64,000 bases of DNA. Source: an uncultured Agromyces sp. Lineage in GTDB: Bacteria; Actinomycetota; Actinomycetes; Actinomycetales; Microbacteriaceae. Below are positions 51,692 through 61,021 of this stretch, piece by piece; positions within the stretch are counted from its first letter, which is position 1, and each line of letters starts with the position of its first letter. The notes beneath the pieces are model-generated. The model made no database searches. It was given only the letters and a program-made list of their open reading frames with translations, and had not been told where the DNA came from. The stretch spans positions 1 to 64,000 of the forward strand of contig CAJXGN010000015.1 in assembly GCA_913053875.1 (NCBI GenBank), read 5' to 3'. Both the position numbers and the translations under genes were made by a program.

Positions 51692-52972
51692 CTAGTGCTT
51701 CTTCGAGTCCTCGGGGCCTTCCATGCCGCCCTCGAACTCGGGGCCCTCGCCGACGATGACGCTCGGCGCCTCGCCGACCGTCTCCTCGTGCTTCGGCGCC
51801 AGCGCGGCCTTCTTGTAGCGCGCCGAGAGCATGGTCACGATCACGGCCGACATGAGGATCGCCACGCCCGAGCCCAGCAGCACCGCGAGCACGCCCTCGT
51901 TGCGGACGAGCACGTCGCTGCGGAACGCGAGCTCGTTCATGAGCAGCGCGACCGTGAAGCCGATGCCGCCGAGCGCACCCACGCCGATGAGGTCGCTGAA
52001 CGTGAGCGGCTTCGATTCGGCGTTGCGATGGGTGAAGAGCCCGCCGATCCAGCCGGCGAGCGTGATGCCGATGATCTTGCCGAACGGCAGCGCGACCGCG
52101 ATGCCCCAGAACGCCGGGCTGAGCTCGCTCGGGCGCACCTCGGGGAACGGCACCATGGCGGCGGTGAGGGCGAACAGCGGCAGGATCACGCCGTTCGACC
52201 ACGGCTCGACGACGTGCGCGACGCGACCGCCGGGGCGGCGCGCGATCACGAAGCCGAGCAGCACGCCCGCGATGGTCGCGTGCACGCCCGACAGGTAGAC
52301 GAAGTACCAGGTCAGTGCGGCCAGCGCGATGAGCACGAGCGTGATGGGCACCTGCGGCTTGCGCGCGAGGATCCACCGCGAACGCGGGTTCATGAACCGG
52401 CTGATGCCGGCGAAGGCGATGAGCGCGATCGCGGCGAAGCCGAGGTAGTCGAGGCGCACGTCGGCGGTGAAGAAGAACGCGATGATGAGGATCGCCACGA
52501 GGTCGTCGAGCACCGCCAGCGCGAGCAGGAACACGCGCACGCGGGTCGGGATCCAGCGGCCGAAGAGCGCCAGCACACCCAGCGCGAAGGCGATGTCGGT
52601 CGCCGTCGGCACGGGCCAGCCGTTCAACAGCTCGGGGGTGCCGGCGACGAAGATCAGGTAGACGCCCGCGGGCACGAGCACGCCGCCGAGAGCCGCGATC
52701 GTCGGCAGCGCGGCCTTCCGCACCGAGTTCAACTCGCCGAGCACCAGCTCGCGCTTCAGCTCGACCGCGACCACGAAGAAGAAGACCGCGAGCAGGCCGT
52801 CGGCGATCCAGTGCTCGGCCGACAGGTCGAGCCCGATCCACGGCATGTCGATGTGCGCCTCGATGAGGTGCAGCGCCTGCTCGCCGACCGGCGAGTTCGC
52901 GATCACCAGGCCGATGACGGCGGCGGAGAGCAGCAGCAGGGCGGCGTTGCGCTCGGAACGGAGGAAGGTCAT
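51692..52972 (-). CDS. nhaA: Na+/H+ antiporter NhaA
   Basis: About 426 aa, twelve membrane helices. The two adjacent aspartates of the ion site are in LALAVLDDLVAILI, with the unwound-helix motif TATDIAFALGVL before it and GIGFTVALLMNELAF later. Extrudes Na+ in exchange for protons. The C-terminus ends in a charged Glu/Gly/Lys tail of about 35 residues. A GAAAGG lies before ATG; the minus-strand TAGACT box at 53075-53080 would give a ~95-nt leader. Confidence 0.92.
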   Translation of the reverse strand: MTFLRSERNAALLLLSAAVIGLVIANSPVGEQALHLIEAHIDMPWIGLDLSAEHWIADGLLAVFFFVVAVELKRELVLGELNSVRKAALPTIAALGGVLVPAGVYLIFVAGTPELLNGWPVPTATDIAFALGVLALFGRWIPTRVRVFLLALAVLDDLVAILIIAFFFTADVRLDYLGFAAIALIAFAGISRFMNPRSRWILARKPQVPITLVLIALAALTWYFVYLSGVHATIAGVLLGFVIARRPGGRVAHVVEPWSNGVILPLFALTAAMVPFPEVRPSELSPAFWGIAVALPFGKIIGITLAGWIGGLFTHRNAESKPLTFSDLIGVGALGGIGFTVALLMNELAFRSDVLVRNEGVLAVLLGSGVAILMSAVIVTMLSARYKKAALAPKHEETVGEAPSVIVGEGPEFEGGMEGPEDSKKH

Positions 52973-53074
52973 GAAGGCCTTTCGTCAGGAGGGGGACTGC
53001 GCCGGGGTCGCGACGCCGCGAGGGTTCACGACGCGAACGCCGGCCGACCAGACTTCCCGGCACACCTGCGCGAC

Positions 53075-53082
53075 AGTCTAAT
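53075..53082. promoter_or_regulatory. Overlapping divergent -10 boxes for nhaA and mazG
   Basis: TAGACT on the minus strand (plus 53075-53080) and TCTAAT on the plus strand (53077-53082) overlap, so RNA polymerase could use only one direction at a time. A TTCCCG 17 bp before TCTAAT is a weak -35. Confidence 0.4.
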
Positions 53083-53133
53083 CGCCGCGCCGATCGGGTG
53101 ACGCGGGCGGTCTCGCGTGATGGGATGGTGCGC

Positions 53134-53853
53134 ATGGCGGACGCGACAGGGCAGCAGCCGGGGCCGGAGACGCAGGCGGCGCCGACCACGCAGGAGACGC
53201 TCGACGACTACCGCGGGCTCAACGGCCTCGTGCGACTCACCGCACGACTGCGCGGGCCGGGCGGATGCCCCTGGGACGCCGATCAGACCCACGAGTCGCT
53301 CGTGCAGTACCTCGTCGAGGAGTCGTGGGAGCTCATCGACGCGATCGAGGCCGGCGACCGCGCCGAGCTCATCGAGGAGCTCGGCGACGTGCTCTACCAG
53401 GTGCTCTTCCACGCCGACCTCGCCGCGCACGACCCCTCGGAGGGGTTCGACATCGACGACGTCGCCGACCACATGAGCGCCAAGATGATCTCGCGCCACC
53501 CGCACGTGTTCGGCGACCGGCAGGCGGAGTCGGCCGACGACGTGGTCGGCTTCTGGGACGACCTCAAGGCCGAGGAGAAGCCGCACCGCACGAGCGTGCT
53601 CGACGGCATCCCGACCGGCATGCCCGCCCTGGCCCGCGCCGACAAGGTGCTCGGCCGCGCCGGTCGCGTCGGGGTCGCGCCCGCCGACCCCGCGCCCGCC
53701 GTCTCCGCACCGGCCGACGAGACCGTGCTCGGCGACCTGCTCCTCGCGCTCGTCGCGCGGGCGCGCGCCGACGGGCTCGACGCCGAGCGCGCGCTGCGCG
53801 CGGCGACGCGCCGACTCGAGGACGACGTGCGCGCAGCCGAGGCCGGGGCCTGA
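53134..53853 (+). CDS. mazG: Nucleoside triphosphate pyrophosphohydrolase MazG
   Basis: About 239 aa. Hydrolyses (d)NTPs to monophosphates, clearing damaged or excess nucleotides. The MazG core is GGCPWDADQTHESLVQYLVEESWE (pattern) with the metal-binding EExxE...ExxD set in EESWELIDAI and EELGDVLYQVLFHADL, then SRHPHVFGD and LDGIPTGMPALARADK. A Pro/Ala-rich insert lies before the last helices. The start is uncertain: ATG 53134, ATG 53125 and GTG 53098 are in frame; the family begins after all of them. hisS follows 36 bp later. Confidence 0.9.
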   Translation: MADATGQQPGPETQAAPTTQETLDDYRGLNGLVRLTARLRGPGGCPWDADQTHESLVQYLVEESWELIDAIEAGDRAELIEELGDVLYQVLFHADLAAHDPSEGFDIDDVADHMSAKMISRHPHVFGDRQAESADDVVGFWDDLKAEEKPHRTSVLDGIPTGMPALARADKVLGRAGRVGVAPADPAPAVSAPADETVLGDLLLALVARARADGLDAERALRAATRRLEDDVRAAEAGA

Positions 53854-53889
53854 ACGTAGCCACCGCCCGCGACTGGAAGAATGGCCGTC

Positions 53890-55146
53890 ATGCCCAAGAC
53901 CGTGACGCCCCCGCGCGGAATGCGCGACTTCCTGCCCGCCGAGAAGGCGCGCCGCGAGCGCGCGCTCGCCGTGATCCGGGAGACCTACCGCGTGCACGGC
54001 TTCGACGAGATCGAGACCCCGGTCGTCGAGGACTCCGACCGCCTGCACGCCGGCCTCGGCGGCGACAACGAGAAGCTCGCCTTCGCGGTCATGAAGCGCG
54101 GCATCACGGCTGAGGACCTCGAGGCCGCAGCGGCATCCGGCGACAGCCTCGCGCTCGCCGACCTCGGCCTGCGGTTCGACTTGACGGTGCCGCTGGCCCG
54201 CTTCTACGCCTCGAACCGTGGGGCGCTGCCGCCCGTGTTCCGCGCGGTGCAGATCGCGCCGGTCTGGCGCGCCGAGCGCCCGCAGAAGGGTCGCTACCGC
54301 CAGTTCATGCAGTGCGACATCGACATCATCGGCGAGGCCGGCCCGGTCGCCGAGCTCGAGCTGCTGCAGGCCACGCTCGCCACGCTCGACGCGCTCGGGC
54401 TCGCCGGCTGCAGCATCCGCCTCAACGACCGCCGCATCCTGCAGGGGCTGCTCGGCAGCTGGGGCGTCGACGACCCGGGGCTGCGCGAGCGCGCGCTGAT
54501 CACGCTCGACAAGCTCGACAAGATCGGCGCGACCGGCGTGGCTGAGGAGCTCGCGACGCTCGGCATCGACCGCCCCGGCATCGTCGACGAGATCGCCGAG
54601 CTCGCCGCCGCCGACTGGACGATCGCCGACGACGGCGCACCCGCCTGGCTCGACGCCGAGGCGTTCGGCGACCTGCGCGCGCTGCGCGACGCGCTGCCCG
54701 GGGCATCCGTCGACTTCGACCCCACCCTCGTGCGCGGCATGGGGTACTACACCGGCACGATCTTCGAGATCGCGCACCCCGACCACGGCTACTCGCTCGG
54801 CGGCGGCGGACGCTACGACCACATGATCGGCCGCTTCCTCGGCCAGGAGGTGCCCGCGTGCGGGTTCTCGATCGGGTTCGAGCGCATCGTCGACCTCGTC
54901 GAGCTGGGTGGCGAGGGCACGCACGACGACGTCGTGCTGGTGCACGACCGAGACGTCGACCCCGCCGACCTCGTCGGCCTCAAGGCGCAGCTCGTCGCGG
55001 CCGGTTCGCGGGTGCGCCTCGAGCGCCGCGTGAAGAACACGCGCGCCCTGCTCGAGCGGGTCGCCGCCGACGGATTCTCGCGCTTCGCGTTCGTGAACGC
55101 AGGGCTGACGGATGCCACCGAGCTGGAGTTCCGGCCCCTCGACTGA
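53890..55146 (+). CDS. hisS: Histidyl-tRNA synthetase
   Basis: About 418 aa, class II. PPRGMRDFLP, motif 2 with FRAVQIAPVWRAERPQKGRYRQF (pattern), LRFDLTVPLARF, histidine loop RGMGYYTGTIFE and motif 3 GFSIGFERIVDL are present. I placed the start at ATG 53890 because AAGAAT (53877-53882) ends seven bases before it; ATG 53881 in frame adds three residues and overlaps that box. It stands between mazG and eno, a position where M. tuberculosis, as I recall, has a lipoprotein gene. Confidence 0.93.
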   Translation: MPKTVTPPRGMRDFLPAEKARRERALAVIRETYRVHGFDEIETPVVEDSDRLHAGLGGDNEKLAFAVMKRGITAEDLEAAAASGDSLALADLGLRFDLTVPLARFYASNRGALPPVFRAVQIAPVWRAERPQKGRYRQFMQCDIDIIGEAGPVAELELLQATLATLDALGLAGCSIRLNDRRILQGLLGSWGVDDPGLRERALITLDKLDKIGATGVAEELATLGIDRPGIVDEIAELAAADWTIADDGAPAWLDAEAFGDLRALRDALPGASVDFDPTLVRGMGYYTGTIFEIAHPDHGYSLGGGGRYDHMIGRFLGQEVPACGFSIGFERIVDLVELGGEGTHDDVVLVHDRDVDPADLVGLKAQLVAAGSRVRLERRVKNTRALLERVAADGFSRFAFVNAGLTDATELEFRPLD

Positions 55147-55174
55147 GCGGCTGCGAGCGCCGTCGCCGTCTCAC

Positions 55175-55180
55175 TAGAGT
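55175..55180 (+). promoter_or_regulatory. -10 box TAGAGT of eno
   Basis: TAGAGT lies about 57 nt before the eno start codon; the -35 region is weak. The same hexamer precedes rplY, another highly expressed gene with a leader and a strong ribosome-binding site. Confidence 0.45.
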
Positions 55181-55227
55181 GGTGAGCGGACCACGACGGG
55201 GTCGTCCGAGACACCACCACCACGTAA

Positions 55228-56517
<1,290 letters not shown>

Positions 56518-56525
56518 CGCACGGG

Positions 56526-56555
56526 GGTCGGGGCGGCCGCGGGGCCGCCCCGACC
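56526..56555 (+). promoter_or_regulatory. Intercistronic GC hairpin after eno
   Basis: Perfect 13-bp stem (56526-56538 with 56543-56555), loop GCGG, arm GGTCGGGGCGGCC; no T run. It shares its first ten stem bases with the hairpin after livK (15887-15916). It may lower read-through into ftsB/divIC or protect the eno message. Confidence 0.75.
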
Positions 56556-56578
56556 GCGCCGCGCCGGGGAGGAGTCGC

Positions 56579-57019
56579 ATGCCCGAGTCCTCCGTGGGCG
56601 CCTGGCTGCGCGGCATCCGCTTCTCCGGGTTCACCGTGATCATGCTCGCGCTGGCCGTGCTCGCCGTGGTCGTGCTCGCGCCGACCCTGCGCGTCTGGGC
56701 CGAGCAGCGCGCCCAGATCGCCGCACTCGAGGCCGACGTCGCCGAGCAGCAGGCGGCGGTGCGCGAGTTGCGCGCCGAGCGCGAGCGGTGGGACGACCGC
56801 ACGTTCGTCATGTCGCAGGCCCGCGACCGCCTCTACTACGTGCTGCCCGGCGAGGTGAGCTACCTCGTCATCGACGACCTCGAGCCCGCCGACGTCGCCG
56901 AGGAGGCCGCGCCGATCTCGACCGAGGTCGTGCAGGCCGACGCCGACTGGTCGCGCACGCTGCTCGCGTCGCTGCTCGCGGCGGGCACCGCCACCGACGC
57001 ATCCGAGGGAGACGGCTGA
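56579..57019 (+). CDS. Septum formation initiator (FtsB/DivIC) family protein
   Basis: About 146 aa, single-pass cell-division protein. One membrane helix (residues ~18-38) is followed by a coiled coil (EQRAQIAALEADVAEQQAAV as pattern) and the conserved Glu-Arg-x-Trp-Asp-Asp-Arg-x-Phe-Val-Met-Ser-Gln-Ala-Arg-Asp-Arg-Leu-Tyr-Tyr-Val motif of FtsB/DivIC. An acidic C-terminal tail follows. GGGGAGGAG precedes ATG 56579. It overlaps the DUF501 gene by one base. Confidence 0.9.
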   Translation: MPESSVGAWLRGIRFSGFTVIMLALAVLAVVVLAPTLRVWAEQRAQIAALEADVAEQQAAVRELRAERERWDDRTFVMSQARDRLYYVLPGEVSYLVIDDLEPADVAEEAAPISTEVVQADADWSRTLLASLLAAGTATDASEGDG

Positions 57020-57582
57020 TGCGCCCACCGTTCGAGCAGGCCTCCGCCCGTGACATCAGGATCGTCTCGGCGCAGCTCGGCCGACCCGCGCGGAACGTGC
57101 TCGGCATCCCCGCGCGGTGCGTGTGCGGGGCCCCGACGGTCGTCGCCACGTCGCCGCGCCTCAGCGACGGCACGCCGTTCCCGACGCTCTACTACCTCAC
57201 GCACCCCGCCGCGACAGCGGCGATGAGCTACCTCGAGGCCGCCCAGCTCATGGTCGAGTACACCGAGCTGCTCGCGAGCGACGACGCCGTGCGCGCCGCC
57301 TACCGGGCCGCGCACGAGTCGTACCTCGCCGACCGCGAGGGCTTCCTCGACGTGCCCGAGCTGCACGGCGTCTCGGCGGGCGGCATGCCGACGCGCGTGA
57401 AGTGCCTGCACGCGCTCGCCGCCCACTCGCTCGCCGCCGGGCCGGGGCTCAACCCGATCGGCGACCTCGCGATCGAGGCGTCGTCGTGGAAGCCCACGGT
57501 GTGCGTCTGCGTCGACTACGGCGTCGACGACGAGGCGAACGCGGATGCCCCGGGCGGCACGCCCGCCGAGGGGGAGTCGTGA
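57019..57582 (+). CDS. DUF501 family protein
   Basis: About 187 aa. DUF501 is found next to eno and ftsB/divIC in most actinobacteria; function unknown. The family's RVVSAQLGRPARxVxGIAxRCxCG start reads here IRIVSAQLGRPARNV then RCVCGAPTVVAT, and GMPTRVKCLHALAAHSLA with Cys and His follows, with a late CVCVDYG; the Cys/His set suggests metal binding. Starts at the overlapped TGATG and ends at a GTGA overlap with the protease gene. Confidence 0.92.
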   Translation: MRPPFEQASARDIRIVSAQLGRPARNVLGIPARCVCGAPTVVATSPRLSDGTPFPTLYYLTHPAATAAMSYLEAAQLMVEYTELLASDDAVRAAYRAAHESYLADREGFLDVPELHGVSAGGMPTRVKCLHALAAHSLAAGPGLNPIGDLAIEASSWKPTVCVCVDYGVDDEANADAPGGTPAEGES

Positions 57583-58886
57583 CCTCGGAGCATCCGCCCC
57601 GCCGTTCGCACCGGTCGTCTCGGGCCGCGCGCCGCATCGCCCGCGGCGTCGCCATCGTGGCATCCGTCGCCGTGCTCGTCGCGGTGCCGCTGCCCGCGCA
57701 GGCCGACACCGTGCGCGACCGCCAGTACTGGCTCACCGACTACGGCTTCACGACCGCGTGGCAGACCACGCAGGGCGACGGCGTGACCGTCGCGGTCATC
57801 GACACGGGCATCGACTCGTCGGTCACCGAGCTGCAGGGCGCGGTCGTCGGCGGCACGGATGTCTCGGGCATCGGCTCGCCGAACGGACAGTCGCCCGTGG
57901 GCGACGACGCGAACCACGGCACGTGGGTGGCGTCGCTGCTCGCCGGCCGCGGCACGGGCGAGGGCAACGGCGTCATCGGCGTCGCCCCGCAGGCCGACCT
58001 GCTGTCGGTGTCGGTCGCGTTCGGGCAGACCGAGGAGGGGTCGATCAGCACCGACGACCAGATCGCCGCGGGCGTGCGCTGGGCCGTCGACAACGGCGCC
58101 GACGTCATCAACATGTCGCTCACCCGCAACACGCGCGACTGGCCCGAGAGCTGGGACGACGCGTTCGGGTACGCGTTCGCGAACGACGTCGTCGTGGTCG
58201 CCGCGGCCGGCAACCGGGGGAGCGGCACCACCGAGGTGGGTGCGCCGGCGACGATCCCGGGCGTGCTGACCGTCGCAGGCGTCGACATCGATCGCGAGGT
58301 GAGCTTCGACGCGTCGTCGCAGGGCATCTCGATCGGGGTGTCCGCACCGAGCGAGCAGCTCGTCGGCGTGCAACCGGGCAACACGGGCTACGTGCTGTGG
58401 GACGGCACGTCCGGCGCCGCGCCGCTCGTGAGCGGGCTGGTCGCGCTGGTGCGCTCGGCGTACCCGGAACTCGACGCGAACAACGTGATCCAGCGAGTGA
58501 TCGCGACCGCCGACCCCGACGGGCACGAGGTGCCGAGCCCGCTCTACGGCTGGGGCCTCATCGACCCGCCGGCGGCGCTGACCGCCGAGGTCGAGCCGGT
58601 GAGCACGAACCCCATGGGCGACCTGTCGCAGTGGGTGACGATCCACCGCCGCGCCGACCTGCCGACGAGCGGCGAGGAGGTCGACGACGAGACCCAGGAG
58701 ATCGTGCCGTTCGCCGACCCACCCGACCCGCAGTCGCGCGTCGCGCTGACGCTGTGGCCGACGCCGTCAACGCTGGCCTACATCACCCTGCCGCTCGCCC
58801 TGCTGTTGGGGTTTGGTACTCTGGCAACGCTGTTGGGCATCGGTGCCACTCGGCATATCCGGCGCACGTCGCGCCATGAAACGTGA
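57579..58886 (+). CDS. S8 family serine peptidase, membrane-anchored (mycosin-like layout)
   Basis: About 435 aa. Signal peptide cut after PAQA at about residue 41, subtilase domain with the triad Asp (VAVIDTGID), His (ANHGTWVASLLAG) and Ser (DGTSGAAPLVSG), oxyanion Asn in AAAGNRGSG, and a C-terminal membrane helix near residues 400-422 ending in a basic tail. This layout resembles mycosins of type VII secretion, but no ESX gene is near. Substrate unknown. It is the last gene of the eno cluster, in the place where, as I recall, mycobacteria carry ppx. Confidence 0.88.
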   Translation: MTSEHPPRRSHRSSRAARRIARGVAIVASVAVLVAVPLPAQADTVRDRQYWLTDYGFTTAWQTTQGDGVTVAVIDTGIDSSVTELQGAVVGGTDVSGIGSPNGQSPVGDDANHGTWVASLLAGRGTGEGNGVIGVAPQADLLSVSVAFGQTEEGSISTDDQIAAGVRWAVDNGADVINMSLTRNTRDWPESWDDAFGYAFANDVVVVAAAGNRGSGTTEVGAPATIPGVLTVAGVDIDREVSFDASSQGISIGVSAPSEQLVGVQPGNTGYVLWDGTSGAAPLVSGLVALVRSAYPELDANNVIQRVIATADPDGHEVPSPLYGWGLIDPPAALTAEVEPVSTNPMGDLSQWVTIHRRADLPTSGEEVDDETQEIVPFADPPDPQSRVALTLWPTPSTLAYITLPLALLLGFGTLATLLGIGATRHIRRTSRHET

Positions 58887-58950
58887 CCGCGGTCGGGAGT
58901 ACAGTGTTCGCACGCCCCCACGCACCCACCAACTGAGGAGTTCATTCACC

Positions 58951-60357
58951 GTGCCCAAGATTCTCATCGTCGGTGGCGGCTATGCCGGGTTCTACACCGC
59001 GTGGAAGCTCGAGAAGTGGCTGCGCGCCGGTGAAGCGGAGGTCACGGTCGTCGACCCGCTGCCGTACATGACGTATCAGCCGTTCCTTCCCGAGGTCGCC
59101 GCCGGCTCGATCGAGCCCCGCCACTCGGTGGTCGCGCTGCGCCGCCACCTCCGCAAGACCAACGTCATCACCGCGAAGGTCACCAACATCGACCACGCGT
59201 CGAAGCAGGCGAACATCTCGCCCGAGGGCGCCGACGACTACCAGTTCGACTACGACATCGTCGTGGTCACCGGCGGCGCCGTCTCGCGCACCTTCCCCAT
59301 CCCCGGCATCGCCGAGAACGCGTATGGGCTGAAGACCATCGAGGAGGCCGCCGCGATCCGCGACCGCCTGCTCACCAACTTCGACAAGGCCGCGAACCTC
59401 CCGGCCGGCCCCGAGCGCGACCGCCTGCTCACGGTCGTCGTGGTCGGCGGCGGCTTCGCCGGCATCGAGGTGTTCGCCGAGCTGCGCTCGTTCGCCAGCT
59501 CGCTGCTCGAGTTCTACCCGCAGCTGAGCTTCGACGACACCCACTTCCACCTCATCGAGGCGATGGGCCGCATCATGCCCGAGGTGTCGCTGCCCACGAG
59601 CCACTGGGTCATCAAGCACCTCGCCCAGCGCGGCGCCGAGATCCACCTCGACACGCAGCTCAAGTCGGCCGTCGACGGGCACATCGAGCTCTCGACCGGC
59701 CAGACCATGGATTCCGACCTCATCGTCTGGACCGCCGGCGTCATGGCGAACCCGCAGATCGTGCGCAACTCCGACCTGCCCGTCGAGGAGCGCGGCCGCA
59801 TCAAGACCCGCCCCGACCTGCGCGTCGGCGACGAGGATGACATCGTCGAGGACGCCTGGGCGGCCGGCGACATCAGCGCCGTGCCCGACCTCACCGGCGG
59901 CGGCGTGGGCGGCTACTGCGTGCCCAACGCCCAGCACGCCGTGCGTCAGGGCAAGCTGCTCGCGAAGAACGTCGTCGCCGTGCTGCGCGGCGAGGAGCCG
60001 CGCGACTACGTGCACAAGAACCTCGGTGCCGTGGCCGGCCTCGGCATCGGCTCGGGCGCCTTCCAGTCGGGCAAGTTCGCCATGAAGGGCCTCATCGCCT
60101 GGTTCGCGCACCGCGGCTACCACGGCCTCGCCATCCCGAGCTGGGAGCGCAAGCTCCGCGTGTTCTGGGGCTGGTGGAACAACTTCTGGCTCGGTCGCGA
60201 CATCGTCTCGCTCGAGGCCCGGCAGACGCCGCGCGCCGCGTTCGAGGAGTTCGCCGCGCGTCCGAAGCCGCCGGCCGAGGCCGCGCCGAAGGCGCCCGCC
60301 GCGAAGAAGCCGCGTGCTGCGGCGAAGAAGCCCGCGGAGGCAGCGGCCGCCAAGTAG
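58951..60357 (+). CDS. ndh: Type II NADH:quinone oxidoreductase (NDH-2)
   Basis: About 468 aa. Non-proton-pumping respiratory dehydrogenase, peripheral membrane flavoprotein. FAD loop VGGGYAGFYTAWKL, NADH loop VVVVGGGFAGIEV, AWAAGDISAVPD and the quinone-site QHAVRQGKLLA motif are intact; a hydrophobic C-terminal segment (WERKLRVFWGWWNNFW) anchors it. The final ~35 residues are a Lys/Ala/Pro tail (AAKKP and AEAAP units) resembling histone-like tails. GAGGAG precedes GTG 58951; TACAGT at 58900-58905 is a probable -10 box. Confidence 0.93.
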   Translation: MPKILIVGGGYAGFYTAWKLEKWLRAGEAEVTVVDPLPYMTYQPFLPEVAAGSIEPRHSVVALRRHLRKTNVITAKVTNIDHASKQANISPEGADDYQFDYDIVVVTGGAVSRTFPIPGIAENAYGLKTIEEAAAIRDRLLTNFDKAANLPAGPERDRLLTVVVVGGGFAGIEVFAELRSFASSLLEFYPQLSFDDTHFHLIEAMGRIMPEVSLPTSHWVIKHLAQRGAEIHLDTQLKSAVDGHIELSTGQTMDSDLIVWTAGVMANPQIVRNSDLPVEERGRIKTRPDLRVGDEDDIVEDAWAAGDISAVPDLTGGGVGGYCVPNAQHAVRQGKLLAKNVVAVLRGEEPRDYVHKNLGAVAGLGIGSGAFQSGKFAMKGLIAWFAHRGYHGLAIPSWERKLRVFWGWWNNFWLGRDIVSLEARQTPRAAFEEFAARPKPPAEAAPKAPAAKKPRAAAKKPAEAAAAK

Positions 60358-60375
60358 CCGCCCGCACACCTCGTT

Positions 60376-60420
60376 CGAACGCGCCGCCCGCCTGCATCAC
60401 GCAGGTCGGCGGCGCGTTCG
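60376..60420 (+). terminator. Two-tier terminator hairpin after ndh
   Basis: CGAACGCGCCGCC (60376-60388) pairs perfectly with GGCGGCGCGTTCG (60408-60420), and inside it CCTGC (60391-60395) pairs with GCAGG (60401-60405). It closes the ndh transcript. Confidence 0.8.
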
Positions 60421-60486
60421 CGTTCGCGGCGCGGTCGCCCCGTGGCATCCGCTCGGTAAGGTGAGGGCGCGGCACCGACCGCCGCT

Positions 60487-60560
60487 GCTCCCGTAGCCCA
60501 ACTGGCAGAGGCAGGCGACTTAAACTCGCCCGAGTCTGGGTTCGAATCCCAGCGGGAGCA
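60487..60560 (+). tRNA. tRNA with TAA anticodon (tRNA-Leu by anticodon; short variable loop)
   Basis: 74-nt cloverleaf: GCTCCCG/CGGGAGC acceptor, discriminator A at 60560, anticodon stem GGCGA/TCGCC around CTTAAAC with TAA at the anticodon positions, T arm CTGGG-TTCGAAT-CCCAG. The variable region is only CGAGT (60531-60535), whereas standard tRNA-Leu has a long variable arm. By codon it would read UUA; by shape it is a class I tRNA. CC of the CCA end is present by chance or design. Confidence 0.88.
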
Positions 60561-60674
60561 CCGTGTTCGGCGACTTCTGGAGTTTCTTCATCGAGGGTGC
60601 ATCCGAATCCGTACTCCATGCGGAAGTACAGATATCGGGTCGAATCGCACCCGCCGATCGAAAGGGAAAGTCCA

Positions 60675-60908
60675 ATGAAGCGCATTCTCGCCACCGGATT
60701 CATCGTCGGCCTCGCCGTGGTCGGCTTCGCCGCGCCGGCTCAGGCCGCGGGGCACATGGGGCCCAACGACAACGCCTGCTTCGGTCAGGTGCACAAGACC
60801 ATCAACACCGAGGGCGCGCTCGGCTTCACGAACGTCGGCGACGTCGTCAAGGCCATCGGCGGGCAGGGCAAGAACGACACCGCCCGCGGTGTCTGCGCGG
60901 CCGACTAG
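60675..60908 (+). CDS. Small secreted protein, 77 aa
   Basis: I do not recognise the family. MKRILATGFIVGLAVVGFA is a clear signal peptide with the cleavage site after PAQA (residue 24). The mature ~53 residues start AGHMGPNDNACFGQVHKTIN and end GVCAAD; the two cysteines may form a disulfide. AAAGGGAAAG precedes ATG 60675. It lies just behind a tRNA gene in a stretch of lower GC, with a terminator at 60920-60948. Possible roles include a surface or signalling peptide; none can be assigned. Confidence 0.72.
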   Translation: MKRILATGFIVGLAVVGFAAPAQAAGHMGPNDNACFGQVHKTINTEGALGFTNVGDVVKAIGGQGKNDTARGVCAAD

Positions 60909-60919
60909 ACGTCGGCTGG

Positions 60920-60948
60920 GGTCGGGCCCTGGGGAACGGCCCGACCCA
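60920..60948 (+). terminator. Terminator hairpin after the small secreted protein gene
   Basis: GGGTCGGGCC (60920-60929) and GGCCCGACCC (60939-60948) form a perfect 10-bp stem with a 9-nt loop, 12 nt after the stop codon. Confidence 0.75.
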
Positions 60949-61007
60949 CCCCGAGCCGTCGACTCGACGGGCGTGATGCTCGCCGGGTCGGCGGTTCGGT
61001 TCGTCGG

Positions 61008-61021
61008 TATACTCCGAGTAT
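61008..61021 (+). promoter_or_regulatory. -10 box and overlapping palindromic operator of the toxin-antitoxin operon
   Basis: TATACT (61008-61013) ends six bases before ATG 61020. ATACTC-C-GAGTAT (61009-61021) is a perfect palindrome that covers both the -10 box and the first two bases of the start codon, the natural place for the antitoxin to repress its own operon. Confidence 0.6.
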
